Positions 49,601 through 61,600 of a DNA stretch of 64,000 nt are shown here, piece after piece; positions within the stretch are counted from its first letter, which is position 1, and the number at the start of each line of letters is the position of its first letter. Where the stretch lies: assembly GCA_964030785.1 (NCBI GenBank), contig OZ034979.1, forward strand, positions 13,438,583 through 13,502,582, in the 5' to 3' direction. The translations under genes and the position numbers were made by a program. This stretch comes from Siderastrea siderea. Lineage: Eukaryota > Cnidaria > Anthozoa > Scleractinia > Rhizangiidae. The notes under the pieces were generated by a model. It did no database searches and was not told the origin of the DNA. It worked only from the letters and a program-made list of their open reading frames with translations.

Positions 49601-52600
49601 AACTCCGATTTTCCGACTTACTTGCCATTTGCTTGAAAGGTTATCATACTCGTGTATTCTTTTTAGCGGAGCACGCGGAGCACCATGGGTAAGCAAATTT
49701 GGTAACCCGTTGATCCGAAAAATTTTGGTTCTGACGTCAGCGCACGTCCATCCGTCCGTCCGTCCGTCCGTCCGTTCGTCCGTACAGACTCTGGGGGAGG
49801 GGGAGGGGAGTCCCAAGGCAACCCGACCGGGGGAGGCGGAATGCCCTTTTTTTTCTTGTAGCTGAAGTAAACAATATGGCGGCGACAGAGCTGAATAACA
49901 ACTGCGCATGTCAAAAGCGCGCGCCAAGGAAACTGGGGACCACAATACAAAACCATAGCAACAATGGCGGACTTTTTAAAAATTTTGACACCGCGAAGTT
50001 TTTCACCTTCAATAAGAGTTTTGTTGCAAACTTAAGTTTCAGACTTCTGCAAAGCCTTCGTCTGTTGTCAGGACAAATTATATCTTTTGTACACCGAGGT
50101 TATTTTTCTGAGCACCAGGTGAAAACGTGTCTCAGAAACACCAGTCTGCGAAAATGCAGCGAGATTCTTACCATTCCTGGAGTACACCTCGTCATCTTGC
50201 CTTTACATTCTTCCCCTGACTGGGTACTCTTACACAGGAGCAGGTGTGGTGACCGGAACTTTCCCTCCACGTTGTATAAAAGCAACACAGTGCGCAATCA
50301 CTGCATTTTCGCGGACTGGAGTTTTTGAGAGACGTTTTCATCTGGTGTTCTGAAAAATAAGCTCGGTGTGCAAAAGATAAAATTTGTCTCGACAACAGAT
50401 GAAGGCTTTGCAGAGGTCTGAAACTTAAGTTTTCAACAAAACTCTTATCGAAGGTGACAATCTTCGCGGTGTCAAAATTTTGACCGCCATCTTGTTGCTA
50501 TGTTGTTGCTATGGTTTGTCTTGTCGTCCCCAGTTTTCCTTAGCGCGCGCTTTTGACATGCGCAGTTGTTATTCAGCTCTGTCTATGGCGGCTGGTTCCT
50601 CGTACGCTAGATTTTTAATACGATATTAAATTGTAAAACATTCTTGGAATGAAGACTTGTAACAGTTCATCATGAAAAGGAAAAGGATTGCTTCAATCTC
50701 GATGGCGCATATAGAAGATATGGGAGAGCTTGAAGGCAAGAAATCCTTGTTCGAGGACATACTCGTTTTTTTCAAAGCTAAGGAGATCTGGAAAGAGCCC
50801 GGCGACTTTCATTTAGATTTTCAAGTCCTTCTTTCAGTTCAGTAGTAAAGTAAATTACAGATTTGATTGTGGATTTACATTGTAAAAACTGTTTAATTGA
50901 GCGACTTTACACGTTTAGTAAATTACGGTAATTTTCTTGAAATGTTTTAAAAACCTGTTTAAAATATCTGTGAAAATACCTTGTAGTTCCCGTTTGTCGG
51001 CTTGCGAGTAACTTCACTTGAGGGTAAAATTGAATGCAGTTTGCTTTCCTAGGCAAACAAGTACTTCGTGTGTGAATGACATTTCATGTTTTTGAAGGTT
51101 TCTTGTCCCTTTTTCTGTGTTTATTCATTAAAGGAATTTTCATTAGTGAGCAATCTGATATCTATGCGCAATTTTCTTTTGAACTTTAGTGCGTAATTTT
51201 CAATATTTTTCTTTGAGCAATTCTAGTCAGTAGTGTATTTTATTCGAAAAGTAGAAATCATGACTATTCTAGATTGAGTCTGTGTTGTTTTTTAAATCTA
51301 GGTTGTTTTTCTTCGGCACCGCATATTGGGTTGTTTTGACTAATTCGTAATTTAGTATTCAACACCTGAAGAGTCGCTCTGTCGTCAATATTTTTTATTT
51401 AAAAGTTTATAGTCTTAGTGTAAAGCTCCATATGTTTTTTGTTCAGTTGTGGAATATTTTATCTTCCTCATATTTATATATATTTTTGGTTTCTCCACTT
51501 GAAGTGAATGACATTTTTGTCCCAATTTGGCGACTAAACTTAGAATCGCCGTTTCAGTGAGTGGGTTCAGTGTGGCATGTTTTCGTGTTCGTTTGTTTTT
51601 AACCGGTAAGCCATTTCAGTGTGTCTTTAGTTACAGATCGAAATGAAATCTTTATTTAAGTAACTATAAGCAAAGCATTTCTCGGTTGAAGTCTATTTTG
51701 TCTAAAATGAGACTCTAAAAGCTTCCTAAAATTAGTTCAGGGTGTGTTCTGAAAGCACCCGATTAATACTTCGCGGGTGAAAAACTTGTGTCATTTTCTC
51801 TTGATAATTACACGTGTGCTTGAAAGTTTCCGAAAACATTTTTTGGGTAATTTTTTGTCAGTAAACGGTTTGATGCCGGGAAAATATTATTTATTTTAGA
51901 AAAATGGATTTCGAGAAATGTTTCATGGTTAACAGAACTAAACAGCCAGAGGGATGCATCGGAATCAGTGAGAAATGTGTATTTGCAGGGAAAAGTCTGT
52001 CGAGTTGCTACCGGGAGCAACTTAAGTGGGTGTTTTAGCAACTGTAGTTTTACAAGTACTCTTCTTGAACTTAATGAGCTAGCTTTCGAAAGAATGCTAC
52101 AAGAAGAGCTGTCGGTGAAAGTCGTACTGAAGTCTTCTCTTTGAAGAAAAATAAGCCAAGTCACAGTTTCCTCAGTGGTCTGCATGTTTTCCCTTGCTGT
52201 TTTTCACCTCTTGGCGAATAACCGTACAACTAAAATTTAATGTTTTTTACGGGCCAACAAGCATGAAAGAGAGATGTGGAGCTCCGCTTTTAGGCTTGGC
52301 TAAATCTATATATTATTCTTTATTGGTTGAGGACTCTGGCTACGAGTGGTCGACAACCGCTGACCGAGGAGCCCGTGGACTTTAAATCCTGAGCCAGGGA
52401 TGGTGAAATCCCGGATATTATATCTTTAATATGAGGTAAGCTTACACCCTCCTACGCCGCGCTGGCTTGGTCTTACGCCGCTTTACGCCAAAGACCACGA
52501 TCGTACGCCAGTACGCCGAGCGATTTGGAAACCCACGCCGAAGATCTTCCGAAAAACGTACGCAAAATGCAGCCTGGAGTGCTGATCCGATTAAGTCAAA

Positions 52601-55600
52601 ACAAAGGAAAATAAAGTTACAACGCCGGTCTTTGGGAAGCTGCTAATATTAACTTTTGATGACAAATTTCAACATTTAATTTATAATCCGCCTACCTTTT
52701 CAAGTTGATATGCCTGTTTTCTTCAAAACAAAAACAAAACCCTAAACCGAAACAAAATTCATCACGCTTTCAAAATTCGAGAAGAATAATAAGACAACAC
52801 GTCTTTGATCCACATTCGACGCACTTAAAAACTTTAAAACGGTAAAAACACTGTTAAAATTGCGGAATATATTTCGCTCTTCGAGCCTCGTCAGCCGCTA
52901 ATCGCCAGCCGCCAATTTGACAATTTTATTTAGCGGCTGACGAGGCTCGAAGAGCGAAATATATTCCGCAATTTTAACAGTATTTTTACCGTTTTAAAGT
53001 TTTTAAGTGCGTCGAATGTGGATCAAAGACGTGATGTCTTATTCTTCTTCTCGTTGTTCGAACACATTCTTAGCCTCGGTGGTCAAAATTTCTCAGAAGC
53101 TTTCAAAATTCAATAGGTTTCTATTAGAATGTGTTCGGGTTCGAGATGGTTTGAGCGTTGCGTTACATTCCAAATTTTCAAATTACAAGATCTAGAACCT
53201 GCAACTATGCAAATTTGTTCAACACGCTTTGAACTATAAATTTCACGTTTACGCACACAAAAGTGACACTGCAAATGTTACCTAGAGATAACCCGAGGTA
53301 TTTTAGGCTGTTTTACTCTAGTCTTTTCACTACCGTTACGTAACCGCGGCTTTAAATATTGTTTCTTTCGCTGTTTTTGTAATAATAACAGGGACCGCGC
53401 GGCCTATTTTTAAGTGGGGGGGGGGGGGGGCTAACTCGATGGGGGTATGGTGAGGGGGTGGGAGAGATGACAGCCTCACGCAGTTTATTATTTTCTTTTT
53501 TAGTGACTAACAATGCATCTAGGGCGGCCAAGTGTGTTAGAAGTTCTCAGTTTATACCCATCACATAGAACATGCGCAATATAAATGGGAACATGGAAAC
53601 ACATGGACCATGCACAATATGAATTGATTGGAGTATTTTGACCCATTAGTAAAGGATCAAAGCTAAACTAAGGGTATCAAACTCTTTGAACTAATCAGTA
53701 ATTAATAATGTTGATACTTAGGGCACGTTTTGGTGGTCTAATCCGGAATAGAAGACAATATACAGTTAGTGTTTTCTCAGTATGGACACTATTCTCTTCC
53801 CTCAGTAATGTAATAACGATAACAAAATGAACGGAATGCGGTTCGAGTGTTTTGGTTTATCAGAATAGGAAAAATCGCGTTCTTTTAGGGATTCAGTGTT
53901 CTGGATATTCTGTTATTCCTAAACCGGAACAGGAATAGCCAGGATAGTTCCAAAATAATGCGCCTGAGCCTGTTCTTTCATCTCTACACACATTTTAAGT
54001 CGTACCCGGCAAGGTGCAAATCTTGACGTATTCGCATTTAAGGTCTCAAACTCAAAAACATTTTTCTAAAGACTTGTACAAGCAAACCTGTCGTCACTTT
54101 ACAGAATAAGCGAGCCATCTAAGAAAGCTGTGCTGAGTATCATGAACTATATATTTCACCAAAGTCAGTGTGTCGGTATGTCCTGACTGCTGCATGTATG
54201 CTTTATTTCTCATCGTGACGTTAGGAGCGACAGAGATCTTTGGGCAAAACTTTCGGCAGCTATCCTAGTTGCAAAGTTTTCAGCAAATATCAAAGCATGC
54301 TGTTGCCGATAATCCTATCTGGAGACAGACTGCAGTTCGTTATGCCGGGCCAGACAAAAACGAGAGTCCACAAAAATTCATACTCTTTAGAGCAGAAGGG
54401 AGTCAATGAGAGTTCACAAGAGTTGGAGGCCAAACGATAGCGAGAATGTCAACTTCAGTCGATTGCAATTAAAAGACTGAACAGGTTCAATCTCTTCAAG
54501 ATACAAAAAATGAAAATGATGTGAACTGCGGAAATTCAAATGAAACTACAACTACGATGTCACATCTTCATTTCAGTTCCTCAAGATACAGTTCCTTAGA
54601 GCGCACGTGAGTTTCAACTAAACAGTCAAGCCAAATGGGAACAAGGTGATTTGAACTTTTGTGGGCGGAGTATTCCGTTTCTATTCCGTTACTGTTTGGT
54701 CCATATGAAAATTAGATCTAACTGGGGAAAACGAAGCACTGGTTAATCCTGAAACTAATCACTGACTAATGAATTTTCCAACTTTTTGATTTGTATTTGT
54801 TTTATTTGATATATATATATATATATATATTTTTTTTTTTTGGCACCAAAAAGGGGGGGGGGGGGGGTAAAGCCCCCTCAGCCCACCCCTCGCGCGGTCC
54901 CTGTAATAAGAGAGTAAAATATCTTGAAATATCTTCGAGCGATACATGCGGTAGAAGCTGGTGGTGAGAAGGTTTTTCACAATCGGCCGGAAATTACGAT
55001 ACTTCCGATTTTTCTTTTGTCGCTTCACATTACAAGTCATGGTTCACACCCTTTTGGTTTACAAAGTGTTTCTGCTTCGCAGCAGAACACAACAATTCGC
55101 GAAAAAAGTCGAGTTGGCTCGTTTCGGTTACGACGTTCTATTCATACCTGTCCTCAAATTGACGAGTCCGTCTTGTGTTTGCTCCTATGGAAATTTTCGG
55201 CTTAGTAAACGCAGGACTACAATGCGAATAAAATCCTGCCAGACCTCAAGTACTCGAAGTATATCCAGACTCGCGAACGCAGAACACTTTCAAAGCCCGG
55301 GGGACGTACTCCCACCGTATAAGCTGTATGGGTATGTGCCACTGTTGAGGTAAGGGTTTCAGTGTACCGGTGGCGCACGCCCTCCCAACATCTCACAGAA
55401 TACATCCCCCGGCCTCACAAGAACCTCGTCCCCAGGGTCTTCTCGGCTTTCAATATGGCGGCGGTTGAAGACAAACAGCGTTCATTTTCTAGGCTACAGC
55501 ATTAGCCACGACGTCATTGGTTAAAAAGGGATAATGGGTGGGTCAACCGATAACCAAATAATAAAGAATTCCATACCCCCAAACTATTTCTACAATCAAT

Positions 55601-58600
55601 TCTTGACAAGGCAGGTGGGTATGAAAAAATATATGACGAACCTCTAGAACAAAATAAAATATATACACACCTTGCAGTTGCAGTGTTGGCAGACACGTTA
55701 CAAATAGAATGAGTTCTGTCATCTAAACTTTCAAGTGATTGTGTTCCGAGCGGATTTCCCGAGTCCATTGATAGTGAACTGCCAACTTCATTCGTGACCG
55801 CATTGTTAAACAATCCTTGACGGTACAAGGCTTGAGTTTGGTCAAGGGAGTCAAGAGAGGCATTGTGTAGTAGTAGGTCACGATGATTTCTCGTTGAAGA
55901 CAAGTTAAGTGACTGCGGCCTGAGTAAGGGGGAGGATGACACACCGTCAACTAAGTCCCTTTCTTCTGTGTAGGTCCGGCTTTCGTCATCGAATACAGGA
56001 TTAACTAAACCTTCAACAGATCCTGGAAACAAACCAACAAATATCCCCTGACATCTAGACTTCAACAAAGCTTCATTTTAAAAAGACGGGGGGATTAAAA
56101 TCTCAGATAAGCCGCAGAGAACGCTGTTCACGAGAGGTTCAATATATAGCTACGTTACCAAAAACATGAAAGTCTAGCCAGGTCCGGCTAAAAACTGTGG
56201 CCTACACGTCACAGTCTAATTCGAGTCTAATATAACGCTTCCAAAAAATGCGAGTAGTCTACATTACCGTATTTCAGGAGACTCTTGCCATTTTGGGGGG
56301 GATGAGCGTGCTCGTGAGCACGATTAATTTCCACTAGCTTAATAAAGCGGAGCGTTGTCATCTGCGACCCTGACTTTTTAGGCGGCCGTCGTGCGCACAC
56401 GCACGCCGCCGACTCATAAAATGGACGCTTTTTGTTTTTCGTTTTCGTCGCTGTCGTCGTTGTAAGTCACTTGACTTAGTCCTCTTGGTGTCGCGCGGCC
56501 AACAGACACAACTGTACATCATAGCTTGTTTTGCTAGCTTTGAATCTTCAAGACAATTTTCTCTTTTTATTATAGTGTCCATTTTCTCGTTTTCGGAAAA
56601 GAAGTCACTGGATTGCCGTGAGTATCTAAATTTCGCTGCCTTCAGCGATGAAGCTAATTAAATATTCAAAATGAAAATGGACTTTTGAATGACAATTGCA
56701 TTGCTGTTATAACAAGAGGTTATGTCATTCAGGGTCATTTCATCACTATGCTATGAAAGGTCAAGTATCGTGGGTTCAAAAATATCTCTTTTCTTGTGCA
56801 CGATAACGACACGGAAAAATAAAAATAATAAAAATGAAAATAATAAGAAAAACAGCTGGTATCCCTTGGCTCGTCGCCGTATAAACGGCACGAGTATTGA
56901 CGTGAACAGTTACATTTTTAGTTAACACACTTCAGAAACCGAACTGATTTTATCAGTTTTCAAAACCAATCTGTCAAATACCGGACATTCTCCTCGTGAA
57001 TAGTCATCTGTCACCGGTAATACGTTTACATACATTTAATTCCTTACATATCGGAAGTGCAAATTGTCCATAACAGGTCACCGGAAACCAAGAACTACTA
57101 AGTTTTTTTGTTTAAGAAAACCTTTTTCCTTAGGAAAAGGGGAGGAGTGTGGGGGGGGGGGGGGGGAATTAAATTGTTCAGACAATTTAATTCTTTTAAA
57201 ACATGTTTCAATATTTCAATTTCATTCTCAAACAAACGCAAAACGCGCTCATTGATAATGGTGATTAGGGGAAGTAAGAGGTTGATGTAAAAATTTTCAC
57301 AGTTAAATTTATTGCTCAATTAGAAGGGTCTCTGCAGTTTTGTCCAAGAGAAACATTGTCAGACTGTTTCTTTTGTTTGTGTTGCTTGAGATGATATCCT
57401 TTATCAGTTTGAAAATTTTTCTTCGTTTCCTTTCTTCAGAACAGACGTTCCTTCAGTTTGCGTTAATTTAACTCCTGTTCGGAATTTCACATACCTTAAT
57501 AAACGGCAGTGTTATCTTCCTATGATAAGGAACATCCACCTACATCTTTAAGGACTGTTTAAGATATTCATGAAGAGACAAGGCCGATGGAGGTAAGTCT
57601 GGTTTGACTCCAGCAGGCAGGCACCGCTATATTAAACAGGTCTTGTAACTATTTTGCAAAGTACATGATTATGTTGAAGTAAACTTACTTGAGGAGCAGG
57701 ACGGAGAATCCACACTGCTGGTAACAAGCTGGAAAATGATATTAAAATGCAAAATTTAACAGCACACAACTTCCGTACGGTGAAAATAGTCATAAACCGT
57801 TAACACTAGCATGCATTTCTGGCAAGATTTTATACTAAATTAACTTAGCGTCTATTGGCGAGAAGTTTCTGCTCACTATCAAAGAAAGAACGAAAAATAA
57901 CACAGTCTTAACACCTACCCCAGTCTTCTTTCTGAGAGTATGTTTCGCTGGTTTACTGAAATAAACACAAAAATAGGACAGTCATGTACTAACGTAGAAA
58001 AATAATGCAACGTAAGGAGCGGGTTACCATTAACTCCGTTCAGCAGTGCTAAATTCGGCATGTTAAACGCGTTTGGCCAACCTGTTGACTGATGTTGATT
58101 GATGCTGAATGATTTTCAGTGGTTTTCAACGACGTTGAACAAAGTTTGATTGTCATCAAACATTCGTACAACTTTGTTGTGTCCAGCGTTGGATGACGTC
58201 GAACCCGTCTGACCTAGGCCTTACAGACCAGATGATCCAAAAAGAAGTTTCAAGGGAATTTCTCTAACGTTGGAACTTTTTGGTGGATGAATTTCAAAAC
58301 ATCCAATTGATGTTACTGGAGCTGGCAAATATTTAAAACAATGCAAAAATAGAATCGATCAATCGATCTTGTTAACTGACTGATATTATATGGTGTTGGT
58401 CAATCGATAGTCACACAAAAATCAAGTCAACAGTTGTTAACAATAGGGTGCTAAACCAAGCACAACGATGAAGGCATCCAGAGCGATATTGAAGAAAAGG
58501 CCTTTTTAGCAAAGCAATAACTCTGCACGTGCGTTAGTGATACAATTTGGTACATTTTCTTTGGTGTCCTCTGCAAAAAACGACGCGAAATGACCACAAT

Positions 58601-61600
58601 TTTGTGGAGAGCGTGAACACACGACAATGATTTTTTTTTTTCTTAACTTGAACGCCTTCCCTGCCAATTCAGTTCCCGAGCAATTCAGTCACAAGCTGAA
58701 TAAGTTGGAATAACCACGACGTAGCTCAAGTAACATGGATTTATGTTTTGAAGTGACGTGCTCGTTGCCGTCGACGTGGTGACTGCTTAAGCTCCCTAAC
58801 TGCCAAAAAGCGTATCCCGTCTAATGTGCTGAGCAGCTAGTAAAGAGAAATATAATCTTCATGGCCCAGTTGCTCAGAGTGAATCAAGCAGAGCTATATA
58901 AAACTGTCACTGACTGTGCACTTGCGATCTGAATGGCAAAATCCCATCCTTAGAGACCCAGGGGTCGAGGCGAGACGAACTGTGGTCAGCAAATGATCCA
59001 CTGTTTATGAAAGCATGCATAATTATGTATACTTACGCAGCTGATCCCCTTAGACTGGATAGACGGCGAAACTGATGATGGTCCACAAACACCCGCCATA
59101 CATACTTGGCTGTTGCAGCATCCTCCTGCATCATTACTCTCCATTAGGTTGGTATCTATTATAACTATCTACTATTTTTCCACTCTGTACGTGGTTTGAG
59201 TTACATGGAATTAGCGGCTCTTCAATAAAAATGTTAGCCTGTTCCAGGCGTTCAGATAGTGGAGCGCGAGCGAAAAATAAAGCGAGCGAAAGAGCGGGAA
59301 AAAAACGAGGGGAGACCGTTTTTCCCCGCTCTTTCGCTCGCTTTAGTTTTCGCTCGCGCTCCACTATCTGAACGCCTGGAACAGGCTATAAAAATGTTGA
59401 ATCTTTGTACCAAAATAGAACATTGTCACCTTTGTCCTCATTTTTAGTATCACGTTGATGTTACAGAAATGGCCGGATGGGTGGAAACGGATTCCAAGCC
59501 CAACTGTTTTCAAGTTCTTCCCTTCTGCTTTAGGTAAAAACCTAAATGTTTTCCAATTTTATTTGAATGAATTTGTTCGCCCCATGTCTTGTTACAATTT
59601 TCTCAAACTTTTTCCGTAAAGATGATTTCCCTTGACAAGTCACTTGAAACTGTCGTCCAATAAAAACCATGCCTCTATTTGTTTTGGGCTAATAAAACCT
59701 TGCATGAATTCCAAAACAATATTTTTGAAATGTTGATTGAAACACCAATAACGCGAGTCGAAAGCTCGAATCTGATTGGTCACAACACAGTCAACATTTC
59801 AGGAATATTTTTAGCTGTTCACGGTTTTACTAGCCGCACGGCAATCCCATCAACACAATTCCCCGAATTCATGTTGCCACCAGGTAGCTATAAATATACA
59901 GAGATGTATCCTGGAATAGATATTAGTGGTATACCGTGAATGACATGTATCTCAGGAGTGTGCATACAACGCAAAATCAAATCACGAGTCAGATATTGAT
60001 GGTATACCACGAGAGAGTATTGCATAACGATTTTATCCCATGCCTCTAAAACACTTATCCAGTGCCAAGTGATGTTACACAAGCTTAGGAAACCCTGAAA
60101 ATAGACAGAAGATTCCCGACAATTTTCCGATTTTTCCCCAAAAATGTTCCCTTGGTTATTCGAGCACTTTGATCATTTAAGAAAAATTTCAGAAGATCAG
60201 CCAGAACTCCCGACTATTCTTCAAAGATTTTCCGAAAACGTCCAGAGATGGTCTAAAGGTCGATTGCGCATTTTTCGACTACAGTATTTTGTTAAATTTT
60301 CCAAAGATTACCGTAGCCTTCCACAGATTCCCGAGGACGATCCGAAGACGTTTCGACCATACCCGGCGCTACACAGCGACGAACGCCGAGAAACTACCGA
60401 TTGGCTGCATTCTTCATGGCAAGGAATAAATATCAGTTACAACAGACACACAAACTGGCAAACATATTGTCAACTACCGAACTTACCATTTCAAACTGAA
60501 TGGTGTCAAATGATTTAGTGCTTTCAATACAGAAATACTTTTTGTTGTGACTCATTCGAACAATATCAGGCCATCTGCAAATTGTTAGAACAAAAAGAAC
60601 TCAATCAAGAATTAAGAACCTTACTGTACATAGCAGATGAGTCTCGTCTGTGGGACGAACAACAAACAAGAAAAACAGCTTAGAATTTGTACGACTGCAA
60701 AAACGCTTACCAGTTTGTAAACGTAAAAAGGTCTCCTTTCATGTTTCAAATATCTTAATTAACCTGGGGACTAACTAAAGTTTTTTTTTTAAATTCTATT
60801 GTCAATTACGTTACAGAAACCTTTTCTTAGTGTCGTAAATCTTTATACCCAGGCATTTTTTGACTTTTAGGAAAGCTATAATTATCGATATCTATGCTGA
60901 CTTTTAGGACAGTTTAGAGATGTTCTGATATGGTGAACTTGGATTATAAAGGATATGAACCAACCTGAAGTAAGCTGGAGGGAGACCATGAGGATGGCGA
61001 ACTACAATACCAAGAAATGATGCACCAACTAGTATAATGAAACCATCCTTGTCCTACAAACATAAAACCATTCACCCTTATTTAACAAGTGACTAACTTA
61101 TGACTTGAAGTTCCCAAGACGAGAAAGTGAAACTTGCTTTCGCCATTAAGGCACTTGAAACTGGATTAATGTATACTTATTCAGTAACTGAACTGTACGT
61201 ACAGTTATTGAGTCCCAAATTTACTCCTTTATTAAAAGTACATGAGGATTCATCCCAGAACAAATTCACTCAGTCATGGTGAACCAGCTGTGGTTCTAAC
61301 CCACGTGCCAATGATCTCGCAGCAATTAACCGTCATCATAAAGATAGAAAAACTCAGGAAAGATTCCAAACTGCCAACAGAGCTTCTTGAAGAATAATTA
61401 AATATATATTTAGAGCATTTCACAAAGACTCCAATCACAGATTGTAAAATCAGAGACCTTAGCAGGGTAGTACTCATCACCATAGCCTTCCAACGTTTGA
61501 GTGATTATCACAAACTCTAACTGAGCTTCTTCACTTGTCATACCCCTGAAATAAATACAAGCTTTTTTAAACAATAATGCTTGAATTAAGACAGAAAAGC

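Larger units (their letters stand above)
49852..52316. repeat. Right copy of the 1.7 kb dispersed duplication (interrupted)
   Basis: It matches 6162-7890 in the same orientation. It is interrupted by the 700-bp foldback at 49884-50583 and carries its own small indels. It ends at CTAAATCTATATATTA, after which the two loci differ. Confidence 0.9.

Noticed and set aside
49876..50395. Open frames within the 700-bp foldback
   Set aside because: They lie on inverted arms of a non-coding element and have no domain.
60144..60518. 124-codon plus-strand frame in a PTP intron
   Set aside because: It shows imperfect internal repetition and no domain, and lies antisense to the gene; probably a degenerate repeat.
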